DNA of 46,009 bases from Acholeplasmataceae bacterium (GCA_011620375.1 WOZH01000005.1:1-46009); one strand, 5' to 3'; counted from the stretch's first letter, positions 35,529 through 44,873 are shown. Made by a program: numbers and translations. Notes: generated by a model from the letters alone, not told the origin.

Positions 35529-36524
35529 TTACGCTTCTTTTTGTCGATTTAGCGACCGTTGAACTAAGACCGCACCAAGGATTAAAACACCCTTAATTAA
35601 ATCTGTCAACAGTGCTGATACACCAAATGCATTGAGAATTGCATTAATTGAATAAAGGATGATAGCGCCAAAGAATGATCCTTGAATGAATCCTTTACCT
35701 CCAGCCATGGATGCACCGCCAATCGCTACAGCAGCAATGACATCTAATTCAAATCCTCGACCAGCTGTGGCTGTGTCAACCGAACCAAATCTTGCCATAT
35801 ATAGGAAAGCGGCTAACCCGGTCAAGGTCCCAGCAATTGTGAAGATCAATACTTTAACAGAATCGACTTTAATACCTGCAAGTTTTGCTGCTTTTTCATT
35901 TGAACCTATCGCATACACATAACGGCCAAATTTAGTTTTTGTCATGATTGCCCAAACAAGCAATGTTACAAGAACGAAAATCCAAACAACCCATGGAATC
36001 CCTAAAAACACACCATAACCTATATTTCTTAAACCCGCATAATAGAAATCATTATTGATTAATAATGGCCCACCACTACCAATTTGAACGGTTAATGATC
36101 GATAAGCAGCCAACGTCGCTAGCGTAACAATAAAAGCTGCAACGTGTGTTTTTCCTATAAAAAACCCGTTAATTAATCCCAAAACACCACCTAATGCTAG
36201 TGCAAAAAGTAGCGTCACAAGCATATTGCCTGTCCCATTGTAAACCATCACACTGATGGTCGCAGTTAAGCCAAGTATTGATCCTACGGATAGATCAATA
36301 TTACCGGAGATAATGACAAGAGACATGCCCAGTGCAATAATACCGATAATTGCTGAAGCTCTAACAAGTTGAATCAGGTTTGCAGCGCTTAAAAAGTTCG
36401 GACTTGCAATAGCGCCAATGAGTAATAGGGCAATAAGTGAGAACAAATAATTATGATTAACAACAACATTTTTTATGATAACTTTTGATTTGTCAAGCAC
36501 AAGTGCTTTATCGATTTTTTTCAT
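35529..36524 (-). CDS. Ribose-type sugar ABC permease (RbsC family)
   Basis: A 331-residue permease with about 9-10 hydrophobic helices. GNIDLSVGS and AAVAIGGASMAGGKG are hallmarks of the RbsC/XylH family. It begins inside the last 17 bases of the ATPase gene, with GGAGAAC as ribosome site. With the ATPase and binding protein upstream it forms a complete CUT2-type importer. The transported sugar is not evident; the divergent oxidoreductase and isomerase suggest a polyol, inositol or modified sugar. Confidence 0.9.
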   Translation of the reverse strand: MKKIDKALVLDKSKVIIKNVVVNHNYLFSLIALLLIGAIASPNFLSAANLIQLVRASAIIGIIALGMSLVIISGNIDLSVGSILGLTATISVMVYNGTGNMLVTLLFALALGGVLGLINGFFIGKTHVAAFIVTLATLAAYRSLTVQIGSGGPLLINNDFYYAGLRNIGYGVFLGIPWVVWIFVLVTLLVWAIMTKTKFGRYVYAIGSNEKAAKLAGIKVDSVKVLIFTIAGTLTGLAAFLYMARFGSVDTATAGRGFELDVIAAVAIGGASMAGGKGFIQGSFFGAIILYSINAILNAFGVSALLTDLIKGVLILGAVLVQRSLNRQKEA

Positions 36525-38019
36525 TTTTGTTCTCCTTTAAATTAGATCCCGTCGCATAATACATCACATTCAATTCATCCAGTTCTTCATGGTTCAATTT
36601 TTTATTAATTTCACCACGATACATCACGATCACGTTGTTTGCTATTTTATGTAGTTCAGTATACTCCGATGTAAAGACGATAATTGATTTGCCCTGAAGA
36701 CTTAAGTTGTGAATCAAATGATAGACTTCATTCTTAGCACCGACATCAATACCTTGTGTGGGGTTATCTAAAATGTAGACATCACTATCTAGTTCAAACC
36801 ATCTAGAAAAAATTACTTTTTGCTGATTACCACCTGATAATGAGGTAATTTTATCTAGTGGAGAACCTACTTTTATATTCGTAACATCTTGGTTTTTTTT
36901 GAACCTTCTTAATTCTTCTTTTCTATTGACTAGTGGTTTTCTATGTTTAGCTGTAAAATACGCCATTGATAAATTATCTGATATCGTCAAGTCGGGAATA
37001 ATCGATCGCTCTTTACGATCTCTCGGTACCATTGAAATGCCTGATCTCATCACTGAGCGAATCGACTTCATCGTCAGTTTTTTATCATTTAATGTAATGG
37101 TACCATGCTGCGCCTTGCGAACGCCAAAAAGGGTTTCAGATAATTCACCGCGACCATCGCCAAATAATCCCGTTATACCCAACACTTCCCCTTTTCTTAA
37201 TGTAAAACTTACATCTTTAAAAAAGGGTTCCAGCGTTAATCCTTCAACTTCGAATACATGATCTCCAATATGTTCTTCATTATAGTCGACCGCTTCATGA
37301 GCCAATTTTTTACCAACAAGCAATTCTGTTGCAATCTGTTCATTAATATCCTTAAATTGACCTGAATCGATGAATTTCCCATCTCTTAAAACGACATAGT
37401 CGTCACAAATTTCAAATAATTCCGGCATTTTATGTGAAATATAAATGCTACCTAACCCGTTTTTTCTAAAATCACGCATGATCCCAAACAAGATATCAAT
37501 TTCTTTGTTAGTTAATGCGGTTGTTGGTTCATCAAAAATAATTAGTTTTGATTCAAATAGCACTGCTTTTGCGATTTCGATAATCTGTTTCCTTGACGTA
37601 TCGAGCGTCCTTACAAATGCTTCTGGATCAATGTTCACATTCATTCGTTCAAATACTTCTTTAGAACGTTCAATCATTTCTTTTTTGTTTAACAAACCAT
37701 ACTTTGTTAATTCATGGTTTAAAAACAGGTTTTCATAGACGCGTAAATCATTGACAAGATTTAATTCTTGGTGTATAAAACTGATGCCTAAATCAGTGGC
37801 TTCTCTTGTGGAAAGATGCGAATATGTCTTACCATCAATGATAATTTCACCTGATGTCGGTGGTAACACACCACCTAAAATATTCATTAATGTTGATTTA
37901 CCAGCACCATTTTCACCTAAAAGCCCTAAAATTTTAGCTTCAGGTACTGAAAATGAAACATTATCAAGAGCTGGAACAGCACCAAAATTTTTATAGATGT
38001 TTCGAAATTCCACTTTCAT
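36508..38019 (-). CDS. Sugar ABC ATPase with two nucleotide-binding domains (RbsA family)
   Basis: A 503-residue tandem ATPase. The first domain has Walker A GENGAGKST (35-43) and Walker B IIFDEPTTAL, but its signature region reads TLDTSRKQ instead of the usual LSxGxxQ. The second domain has the intact signature LSGGNQQK but a degenerate Walker A (GLFGDGRGE), as is usual for RbsA. It energises the adjacent RbsC-type permease. A strong intercistronic hairpin separates it from the binding-protein gene. Confidence 0.92.
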   Translation of the reverse strand: MKVEFRNIYKNFGAVPALDNVSFSVPEAKILGLLGENGAGKSTLMNILGGVLPPTSGEIIIDGKTYSHLSTREATDLGISFIHQELNLVNDLRVYENLFLNHELTKYGLLNKKEMIERSKEVFERMNVNIDPEAFVRTLDTSRKQIIEIAKAVLFESKLIIFDEPTTALTNKEIDILFGIMRDFRKNGLGSIYISHKMPELFEICDDYVVLRDGKFIDSGQFKDINEQIATELLVGKKLAHEAVDYNEEHIGDHVFEVEGLTLEPFFKDVSFTLRKGEVLGITGLFGDGRGELSETLFGVRKAQHGTITLNDKKLTMKSIRSVMRSGISMVPRDRKERSIIPDLTISDNLSMAYFTAKHRKPLVNRKEELRRFKKNQDVTNIKVGSPLDKITSLSGGNQQKVIFSRWFELDSDVYILDNPTQGIDVGAKNEVYHLIHNLSLQGKSIIVFTSEYTELHKIANNVIVMYRGEINKKLNHEELDELNVMYYATGSNLKENKNEKNR

Positions 38020-38055
38020 AATCGATCACACATCCGTTTTCTAAAGAATTAAATG

Positions 38056-38083
38056 TAGCCGGCTAAGTCGCCTTAACCGGCTA
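38056..38083 (-). repeat. Intercistronic hairpin between binding protein and ATPase genes
   Basis: TAGCCGGCTAAG (38056-38067) pairs with 38072-38083 through 12 bp (one G-T pair) with a 4-base loop, and no T-tract follows. Like the hairpin at 19526, it sits directly after a solute-binding gene and may stabilise that part of the message. Confidence 0.6.
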
Positions 38084-38111
38084 TCATCTTTAATCAATCC
38101 TCGTTAATTTA

Positions 38112-39107
38112 TTAGTCTTCTAATGAATAACGATAAGTGTAAACATCACCTTGCATAAATGCTTCGTAGTTACTGTTATCTACCATTTCAGTAGGGATTA
38201 GATGTTGTCCAGTAACTGTTTCTCCATTAAGAATATCAATACCATATTGAATAGCATCAACAACCATTGCTGGTGAGAAACTGAATGTTACCGAATCAAA
38301 CCCTAAAGTTTTATAATGATCAAATTGTGTTAGCAATTCTCTTGGTGCTGATACACCACTAACTAATTTAACATTAATTGCATAAGAACCTGTGTAACCT
38401 TCTAATGCAGCAAGAACGCCTAATTGAACTTCAGCATCATGTGTAAAGATGGCTTGAACTTGTTCGATTTGAGTTTGTGTACCAGATGTCAAGAATGTTT
38501 CCATTTGTTCTTGTGCAGTTGATCTGCTCCAGTTCGTAACGAAATCTTGATCGATGACAAAATTTGCATCCGCAGTTGTCATAAAGCCATCATGTCGTTG
38601 TGTAGGAACGGATGAATTATCACCTTTGAACTCAAGAATATGAACTTCACCAGCTGCCAATTCTGTAGCAAAATAATCATTGAAGTATGTTCCCGTTTCT
38701 TCACCAATAGTCACATTGTCACCTAACACTTCTGCTGTTTCATCGAAATCACTGATGAGTCGGTCATAAATGATGAGTGGAATGTCTGCATCAAGAATTG
38801 CTTGTGCAGCTGATTTTAATTCGTCACCATTGTGTGGCCATAAAACGATGACATCAGCGCCTTCACTGATCACTTGATCAATCTGATTTGATTGTTCAAC
38901 AACAGTTGATGATGTTAAAACTTTATAATCAAATCCATTTTCAGTTGCAAGTCTTTCTGTTCCCGCAATCGCATGGCTAACACTTTCACCTGTGAATCCA
39001 TGGTCAGCACCAGGAATGAGAACAGCGATCATTGTTGAATCGCTTTGACATGCTACTAGACTTAGCCCTAGAGCTAGTGCAAAAAATAAAGCTGCAATTT
39101 TTTTCAT
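38112..39107 (-). CDS. Ribose-type sugar-binding lipoprotein
   Basis: A 331-residue lipoprotein with LVAC lipobox (C20) and a two-lobed type 1 periplasmic-binding fold. ADVIVLWPHNGDEL and PLIIYDRLI are typical of the RbsB/XylF group. It delivers sugar to the RbsA/RbsC-type importer encoded downstream. GGAGG precedes the start, and a 19-base palindrome separates it from the LacI gene. Substrate unknown. Confidence 0.9.
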   Translation of the reverse strand: MKKIAALFFALALGLSLVACQSDSTMIAVLIPGADHGFTGESVSHAIAGTERLATENGFDYKVLTSSTVVEQSNQIDQVISEGADVIVLWPHNGDELKSAAQAILDADIPLIIYDRLISDFDETAEVLGDNVTIGEETGTYFNDYFATELAAGEVHILEFKGDNSSVPTQRHDGFMTTADANFVIDQDFVTNWSRSTAQEQMETFLTSGTQTQIEQVQAIFTHDAEVQLGVLAALEGYTGSYAINVKLVSGVSAPRELLTQFDHYKTLGFDSVTFSFSPAMVVDAIQYGIDILNGETVTGQHLIPTEMVDNSNYEAFMQGDVYTYRYSLED

Positions 39108-39123
39108 ATTTTCCTCCTATATT

Positions 39124-39142
39124 TTACTATTTGAAATAGTAA
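39124..39142. repeat. 19-base palindrome TTACTATTTGAAATAGTAA
   Basis: Two 9-base arms around a single central base, between the LacI stop and the binding-protein ribosome site. It could be a tight RNA hairpin or a regulator site. It lacks the central CG seen in the LacI sites of this window. Confidence 0.6.
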
Positions 39143-40132
39143 TTACCTTTTTGTAGATTGCCTATGAATAATTTCATAAGGCAATATCACTTTTTTAATT
39201 TGACTATCTAAACTAACAAGTTTTTCTAGCAAAAGATCAAAAGCGTTAATTCCTAGATCGAATCTTGGCTGTGCAATCGTTGAAATAGATGGCACGAAAT
39301 TCGATGTGATCGATGTATTATCAAATCCGATGATTGCAATATCTTTTCCGGGTGTTTTTCCCTGTGCAATCACTTCATTGACAGCGCCAATAGCCAGTGA
39401 ATCTGAAACACAAATGACGGCAGTTGGTGGATTTTTTAAAGTTAATAATTGTTTTAAGGCATTAGAACCATCATGATAACGATAAAACGTTTTGATGATT
39501 AATGATGAATCATAAGGAATCTGATGATCTTCTAATGCATCGCGATATCCTCTTTCACGATTCAATTCAGAATATTTGTAATAATCACCAGAAATCATCG
39601 CAATCCGCTTGTGTCCATTTTTAATGAATTCACTCGTCACATCATATATCGCTTGTCGATTATCAACCGTAACACTTGAGGTGTGAGATCCAATTAGAGG
39701 TTCACATGCTTGAACAAAAGGATATTTACTCGCCAATTGATTGATATCATCAACCGGTAGCAAACTAAATAAACTTATCACACCATCGACTTGTTTCGTT
39801 CGCAACATATCAAGATACTTCTGCTCACGTGCTTCCTCCAAATTGGAAATCGCAATTAAGACATCATACCCGTTTTCTTCTGCACGCGCCTCAATACCTT
39901 GCAAGATTTTTGAATAAAACGAGTTTACGATAGTCGGAATCAAAACCAAGATTTTTTGACTCTTTTTCGTGCGCATGGTGCGACTATTAACATTAAGTAC
40001 ATAATTATTCTCTTTGACAGCGGCTAAGACTTTTTCTCTTGTGCTTGGTGCCACCTTAGGATCACCATTTAAAACCCTTGATACCGTAGCAACAGACGTC
40101 TCAGCAAGCCTTGCAATATCCTTTATTGTCAA
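39143..40132 (-). CDS. LacI-family regulator of the ribose-type importer
   Basis: A 329-residue LacI protein starting MTIKDIARLAETSVATVSRVL. TTG at 40132 is chosen because GGGGT lies 7 bases upstream and the typical LacI start results; longer readings from 40180 or 40150 translate the operator itself. The effector domain follows the hinge. It is the first gene of its operon (regulator, binding protein, ATPase, permease), and its own promoter holds TGTAATCGATTACA across the start point, so it is probably autorepressed. Confidence 0.9.
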   Translation of the reverse strand: MTIKDIARLAETSVATVSRVLNGDPKVAPSTREKVLAAVKENNYVLNVNSRTMRTKKSQKILVLIPTIVNSFYSKILQGIEARAEENGYDVLIAISNLEEAREQKYLDMLRTKQVDGVISLFSLLPVDDINQLASKYPFVQACEPLIGSHTSSVTVDNRQAIYDVTSEFIKNGHKRIAMISGDYYKYSELNRERGYRDALEDHQIPYDSSLIIKTFYRYHDGSNALKQLLTLKNPPTAVICVSDSLAIGAVNEVIAQGKTPGKDIAIIGFDNTSITSNFVPSISTIAQPRFDLGINAFDLLLEKLVSLDSQIKKVILPYEIIHRQSTKR

Positions 40133-40149
40133 TATATTACCCCAGTTCA

Positions 40150-40163
40150 TGTAATCGATTACA
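40150..40163. promoter_or_regulatory. Perfect operator TGTAATCGATTACA, regulator side
   Basis: A 14-base perfect palindrome with central CG covers the predicted start point (about 40162) of the minus-strand promoter. Confidence 0.75.
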
Positions 40164-40168
40164 CATAA

Positions 40169-40196
40169 ATTATAACACATGAAAGCGTTTTGTCAA
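40169..40196 (-). promoter_or_regulatory. Promoter of the LacI-importer operon
   Basis: TTGACA (40196-40191), 16-base spacer, TATAAT (40174-40169), on the minus strand. A cre-like TGAAAGCGTTTT lies inside the spacer. Confidence 0.7.
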
Positions 40197-40234
40197 TATC
40201 AAAAAACGGCTTTTTTAATTATTTTTAAATACTC

Positions 40235-40263
40235 TTGCCTTTTTCTTCTATTTGTATTACAAT
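40235..40263 (+). promoter_or_regulatory. Promoter of the oxidoreductase-isomerase operon
   Basis: TTGCCT (40235-40240), 17-base spacer, TACAAT (40258-40263), with the start near 40270. Confidence 0.55.
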
Positions 40264-40268
40264 ATTTG

Positions 40269-40282
40269 TGTAATCGATTACA
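40269..40282. promoter_or_regulatory. Perfect operator TGTAATCGATTACA, oxidoreductase side
   Basis: Identical to the site at 40150-40163, 119 bases away centre to centre, and also at the transcription start. Both divergent units should answer to the same LacI protein. Confidence 0.75.
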
Positions 40283-40299
40283 TGAAAAGAGGCAAAAAC

Positions 40300-41436
40300 A
40301 TGAAAAAATTTAAAGCAGCCGTTATTGGGGTAGGATTTATTGGTGTGGCTCACATAGAGGCATTAAGAAGGCTGGGCAATGTTGAGGTTGTCGCAATCTC
40401 TGATCAGGTGGCTCTAAAAGAAAAAGCTGAAAAATATGCTATACCCAATTATTATGAAGACTACAAACAAATGATCGATGAACTCGATCTCGACTTCATC
40501 CATATTTGTACACCAAATAATACACATTATCCAATTGCTAAATATGCCATCGAAAGAAACATCAATGTCGTATTGGAAAAGCCAATGACCGTTTCTGTGG
40601 CAGAAGCCAAAGCATTGGTTGAACTAGCTGAAACTAAAGGTGTTGTTGCGGCCATCAATTTCCACAATCGTTTATATCCCGCATGCACATATATTAAAAA
40701 AGAAATTGAAAAAGGAAGTTATGGAGATATCTTCTCGATGCAAGGTATGTATGTCCAAGACTGGTTGTTCTATCAAACAGATTACTCTTGGCGTTTGTTA
40801 TCAAAAACATCTGGGAAGACAAGAGCGGTTGCTGATATCGGTAGTCATTGGTTAGATTTGGTTGAATATATGACCGGTCATCAAATTACGGAAGTGCTAG
40901 CTGAATTTAAAACCGCATATGAGACAAGAAAAAAAGCAACCAAGCCTCTCGAAACATTCGCAAAAGCAACTGCTGACATGACATATGATGATATAGCGAT
41001 TGATACAGAAGATATAGCCGTTGTTACGTTTAGAACCAACAAAGGTGCTTTAGGCAATGTTTACATCAGTCAAATGGTTGCTGGCAAGAAAAATAGCATC
41101 AATGTTTTATTATCTGGCACAAAACATTCAGTGACATGGCATTTAGAAGACTTAGAACATGTGTTAGTAGGCCATCGAGATGAAGGTAATGTCATCATTC
41201 CAAAAGATGCACAAATGATGTCTGAAGTGAAAGATCAAATCGATTATCCATCCGGTCATATCGAAGGTTTCCCTGATGCCTTCAAACAGGCGTTTAAACA
41301 AATCTATCATGCAGCTGAAGATCATACCTATACACCGCTCGTTGCTCAATTTAAAGACGGCTTAAGGATGATGATTCTTGATGAAAAGATTTATGAATCA
41401 GCAAAATCAAGAAAGTGGGTAAAGATTGATGCGTAA
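40300..41436 (+). CDS. Gfo/Idh/MocA-family sugar oxidoreductase
   Basis: A 378-residue NAD(P)-dependent dehydrogenase. The Rossmann loop is GVGFIG (10-15), the EKP motif is at 93-95 with K94 catalytic, and DIGSHWLDL carries the catalytic His region. The C-terminal part has the QDWL-containing stretch common in sugar-specific subgroups. ATG at 40300 is chosen, with AAGAGGC before it, because the longer frame from 40252 runs through the operator. It is coupled to the isomerase gene by an 8-base overlap. Substrate probably the sugar or polyol imported by the divergent system. Confidence 0.9.
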   Translation: MKKFKAAVIGVGFIGVAHIEALRRLGNVEVVAISDQVALKEKAEKYAIPNYYEDYKQMIDELDLDFIHICTPNNTHYPIAKYAIERNINVVLEKPMTVSVAEAKALVELAETKGVVAAINFHNRLYPACTYIKKEIEKGSYGDIFSMQGMYVQDWLFYQTDYSWRLLSKTSGKTRAVADIGSHWLDLVEYMTGHQITEVLAEFKTAYETRKKATKPLETFAKATADMTYDDIAIDTEDIAVVTFRTNKGALGNVYISQMVAGKKNSINVLLSGTKHSVTWHLEDLEHVLVGHRDEGNVIIPKDAQMMSEVKDQIDYPSGHIEGFPDAFKQAFKQIYHAAEDHTYTPLVAQFKDGLRMMILDEKIYESAKSRKWVKIDA

Positions 41437-42352
41437 GTTTAAAATTGGCTTGCACAGTGCCATCCTTCCTAATCAAACATTTGAAGAAGTGATTGACATC
41501 TGTCATGATAAAGGCTATCAATCCGTCGAGCTTTGTGTTTGGCCACAAGGTCAATCAGAACGACGTTATGCCGGTGTATCGCATTTAGATGTTGAAAATC
41601 ATGATCCAGCATATATTAATCATGTTTTAGATTATGCGAAACAAAAAGATGTTGAGATTGTTGCATTAGGGTATTACCCTAACCCTTTAGACCCAGATCA
41701 AGAAAAAAGCGAAGTGGCTATCAATCACATTAAAAAAGTCATTACCTTTGCACATATCCTCGGTGTTAATCGTGTGTCAACATTCATTGGCAAAGATAAA
41801 TCAAAAACTGTTGAAGAAAATTTAAAATTATTTGAAAACGTATGGCCTGCAATCATCGCACATGCTGAATCACTGAACGTATGGGTTGGTATTGAAAACT
41901 GCCCTATGTATTTTACGACAGATGAATGGCCTGGTGGTGTCAATTTAGCCAGTTCTCCTAAAATATGGAAAGCCATGTTTGACGCTATTCCTTCACCATA
42001 TTTTGGATTATCCTATGATCCATCCCACTTAAATTTTCAAGGTATGGATTACATTAAACCACTACATGAATTTAAAGATCGAATTCATCACATACATATC
42101 AAGGATACATTGGTTGACTTAGAGCAATTAGATAACGTTGGTATCTTTGCTTATCCGCTCGAATATATGACACCTAAAATTCCAGGAAAAGGTTCGATTG
42201 ATTGGAAATCGTTTTTAAAAAATGTCGCATCTTCTGGTTATGATGAAGGCATGGTCATAGAAATCGAAGATAAAGATTATGAAGGTAGTTTTGATGATGT
42301 ATTAACCGCGCTTGATTTATCTATTCATCATATTCACCATATGATGAAATAA
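41429..42352 (+). CDS. Sugar phosphate isomerase/epimerase-like TIM barrel
   Basis: A 307-residue AP-endonuclease 2-type barrel. Metal ligands are suggested by WVGIEN (E), YDPSHL (D and H), HIHIKDT (H) and EIED near the end. It probably isomerises or epimerises the product of the upstream dehydrogenase, as in inositol-type or keto-sugar pathways. ATG at 41429 gives the 8-base overlap with the oxidoreductase stop. A strong terminator follows. Confidence 0.87.
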   Translation: MRKFKIGLHSAILPNQTFEEVIDICHDKGYQSVELCVWPQGQSERRYAGVSHLDVENHDPAYINHVLDYAKQKDVEIVALGYYPNPLDPDQEKSEVAINHIKKVITFAHILGVNRVSTFIGKDKSKTVEENLKLFENVWPAIIAHAESLNVWVGIENCPMYFTTDEWPGGVNLASSPKIWKAMFDAIPSPYFGLSYDPSHLNFQGMDYIKPLHEFKDRIHHIHIKDTLVDLEQLDNVGIFAYPLEYMTPKIPGKGSIDWKSFLKNVASSGYDEGMVIEIEDKDYEGSFDDVLTALDLSIHHIHHMMK

Positions 42353-42374
42353 TTGTATCATCTTTCTATACATT

Positions 42375-42404
42375 AAGGATGAGTCTGCACTCTCATCCTT
42401 TTTT
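42375..42404 (+). terminator. Terminator of the oxidoreductase-isomerase operon
   Basis: AAGGATGAG (42375-42383) and CTCATCCTT (42392-42400) form a perfect 9-bp stem with an 8-base loop, followed by TTTTC. Confidence 0.85.
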
Positions 42405-42409
42405 CTTTG

Positions 42410-42438
42410 CAAAAGAAAACCACGATTCAATCGTGGTT
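42410..42438 (-). terminator. Terminator of the GH65 gene
   Basis: AACCACGAT (42418-42426) pairs with ATCGTGGTT (42430-42438). On the minus strand it is followed by TTTTCTTTT and begins at the GH65 stop. Confidence 0.8.
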
Positions 42439-44678
42439 CAGTGTTGTAGTGCAAAGGTTCTTTCACCCTGTATATTTTCTAATTTATCAGCAATCATCAT
42501 TTCAATCTCACGATTAACTTTAACAATAAAATGATCTTTTGTTAATATGAGCCATATCAATGTCCCTTGATAAATGATTCTTGTTTTTACATATGCAAGT
42601 TCATTTTGATAAACAGGATTCAATATGAGTCGTTTACCAAACCTTAAACCGAATAGACCATAAATAATCATGAGGTAGCTGCCCCCTAGATTAGCAACAT
42701 GAAGGCCGTGTTGTGTCCGATTATGGCTATCACCAAAATCAAGATCAGTTACATGTTTTAAGTAATCAAAGCCAAATGTGTGGTTACCCAGCATATAAGC
42801 AGCAATCCCAAATGCTGCACGCGATAAAGAAGAATCGTGAGTCGTCCTCTGAATGTAATAATCAAATGTGTTTTGTAGTACGCTTGATGAGCGGTCACCT
42901 AATAAAACAGGAGAAAGAATCGCATCGGCTTGTTTCGAAATTTGCATGCGATAAATCTCAAGTGGATGTTTGCTTAACAGTAATGGTAACTCTTCCGGTG
43001 TTAAGGATTCCAGCTGCAAATTTTTTTTGCAGATGAATGAATCATCTTGTTTAATAATGCCTAAATCTTGATCCAATGGCAGTGTCATGTTTTGTGCTGC
43101 TAACGCCATGTTAGCCAATTCTTCATCATCCATATCAATCTGATCCATTGACCTTTTTATGTCGTTGGCATGATGGTGAGCATAATCAACAATAAATTCA
43201 AAATGATGTTTAGCCATACGATTTGTATAGTAATTATCATTGACTAATGTCTTATATTCATCTGGCCCTGTCACATTATATAAATGAAAATGCCCCTTAT
43301 CATCAAATGTCCCCCACTCAAGTAAAAACCTGGCTGTTTCTAAAATCACTGGCAATCCAAAGTCCTTCATGAATTGCGTGTCATTAGTCGCATAATAGTA
43401 ATTAATAAACGCATGAGCGACATCACTGTTGATGTGAATTTGTGCAGCACCTGCTAAAAAATATGGTGATGCTTCTGAACCGTTTATCGTACGCCATGCA
43501 ATTTTAGCACCATGTTTAATTCCTAAGAGTCTTGCTTCTCTTCTTGAGGCATCCAACGTTAAATAGCGATACATTATAATCTTTTTTGCTCGATGAGGAT
43601 TTGTTAATATGAAATAAGGCAACATATATATTTCTGCATCCCAAAAATAATGTCCTTCATAACCCGTGCCAGAAACACCTTTAGCAGCGATATGCGTCAT
43701 TTGATGCTTACCAGCATTTAAATTCAATTGATAGACATTGTAGTGAAGCGCTTTTTCAAGTGTTTTATCACTTAATACAATGGCGGATCGTTGCCAAAAA
43801 GCGATACGGGCCGTCGTTTCTTCTTTTACATAATCTTCAAAAGGATACACAAAATCAGTAATTTTTTCTAATTTTCGCTCAGGATATCGTTGTAAAAAAG
43901 AGGATGTATATAGTGTATATTTAGTGATATTGAATGGTTTATTTGGCTTGAGAGTTGTTTCTATGACACCAACGATAGCGTCTTCTTCATAACGGTAATC
44001 AACGGGAATATCATGTACCATTGATACATTGATTCGCTGGTGACTATTCGTTGTTTGTACTTTTAAAAATGCTACTTTACCTTCAACTCGAATATCTCTT
44101 ACCTCTAAATTTCTACGAACATTAGGCAATCTTGGGTCTATATTTGTTACATATTTAACTGTTGGCATTCTTAAATAGGATTCAATCTTCAGGAATCCAT
44201 GATAATTTGGTGATTCGATTGAAAGTGCCATAATAATACTTAATCGATTTGAAGTAACTAATTTTCTTTCTGTGATAATAAACGTATGCCCTTTTTTAGT
44301 TAAATATGTTGCTACTCTAGTTGAAAATCCGTGTTTCATATCAAGTGATCGCTTAAGATCTACTAATTTGGCTTGTTTTAAATCAATCGGTCCATCATTG
44401 GTGATCAGACGCATGAAAGATGCATCTGGCAATGTCACAATCGTTTGTCCGACTTGTGGAAATCCATTATAGTTTTCTTCATATCTATATGGATATGTAT
44501 TATATATGCCGTTAATTAATGTAATTGGAAAGGTATCATCACCATAACCTTCAGCAAAATGTCCCCGTGTTCCCAACGTACCATTTGCTAATGAAAAAAT
44601 CGTTTCATCGCTTAAAAGATCAGCGATAGTGGTTCTGTGGTCACGTCTAATCATATATGCTTGGGGATCTCGTTTCAT
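42438..44678 (-). CDS. GH65 α-glucoside phosphorylase (maltose/kojibiose/nigerose type)
   Basis: A 746-residue cytoplasmic enzyme with the GH65 layout: N-terminal β-sandwich beginning ETIFSLANGTLGTRG (25-39), an (α/α)6 barrel, and a C-terminal sheet. YFWDAEI (354-360), WRTINGSEASPYF (395-407) and NVTGPDEYK (468-476) are family blocks; E474 is the predicted general acid. KQADAILSPVLL departs from the usual KQADVxxxxxL. It would convert an α-linked glucose disaccharide to β-glucose 1-phosphate. It stands alone with its own promoter; AGGAGGAAC precedes ATG. The exact linkage cannot be read from sequence. Confidence 0.9.
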   Translation of the reverse strand: MKRDPQAYMIRRDHRTTIADLLSDETIFSLANGTLGTRGHFAEGYGDDTFPITLINGIYNTYPYRYEENYNGFPQVGQTIVTLPDASFMRLITNDGPIDLKQAKLVDLKRSLDMKHGFSTRVATYLTKKGHTFIITERKLVTSNRLSIIMALSIESPNYHGFLKIESYLRMPTVKYVTNIDPRLPNVRRNLEVRDIRVEGKVAFLKVQTTNSHQRINVSMVHDIPVDYRYEEDAIVGVIETTLKPNKPFNITKYTLYTSSFLQRYPERKLEKITDFVYPFEDYVKEETTARIAFWQRSAIVLSDKTLEKALHYNVYQLNLNAGKHQMTHIAAKGVSGTGYEGHYFWDAEIYMLPYFILTNPHRAKKIIMYRYLTLDASRREARLLGIKHGAKIAWRTINGSEASPYFLAGAAQIHINSDVAHAFINYYYATNDTQFMKDFGLPVILETARFLLEWGTFDDKGHFHLYNVTGPDEYKTLVNDNYYTNRMAKHHFEFIVDYAHHHANDIKRSMDQIDMDDEELANMALAAQNMTLPLDQDLGIIKQDDSFICKKNLQLESLTPEELPLLLSKHPLEIYRMQISKQADAILSPVLLGDRSSSVLQNTFDYYIQRTTHDSSLSRAAFGIAAYMLGNHTFGFDYLKHVTDLDFGDSHNRTQHGLHVANLGGSYLMIIYGLFGLRFGKRLILNPVYQNELAYVKTRIIYQGTLIWLILTKDHFIVKVNREIEMMIADKLENIQGERTFALQH

Positions 44679-44721
44679 TTGTTCCTCCTGAAATAAAAAA
44701 ATAATTAAAGCACCACCTTTA

Positions 44722-44758
44722 ATTATACAAGATTTGTAAACTTAGTCAAACGGTTTAA
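44722..44758 (-). promoter_or_regulatory. Promoter of GH65 with operator-like CAAACGGTTTAA
   Basis: On the minus strand TTGACT (44749-44744), 16-base spacer, TATAAT (44727-44722). CAAACGGTTTAA (44747-44758) overlaps the -35 and shares the CGGTTT core of the glucan-locus sites. Confidence 0.5.
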
Positions 44759-44786
44759 AGTATTAAAATATAAAGTTTCATTGATA

Positions 44787-44873
44787 GCACGTGGCGGAAA
44801 TCACACAACTCTCAAACCTAATTGGGTAGTAAGACGCTTCGATTTCAGTATTGCATGTGGCGGAAATTACACA
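44787..44873. repeat. Two copies of a 21-base direct repeat
   Basis: Copies start at 44787 and 44853, 66 bases apart, sharing GTGGCGGAAAT and the flanking ACACA with two differences. The second overlaps the end of the OrfA fragment. Probably insertion-sequence-end debris. Confidence 0.6.

Noticed and set aside
42438-44678. GH65 as part of the β-glucan pathway
   Set aside because: GH65 phosphorylases act on α-glucosides, and this gene has its own promoter and terminator. Only a weak operator-like site links it to the locus.
44787-44873. CRISPR array
   Set aside because: Only two repeat copies, the second fused to a transposase fragment, and no cas genes in the window.
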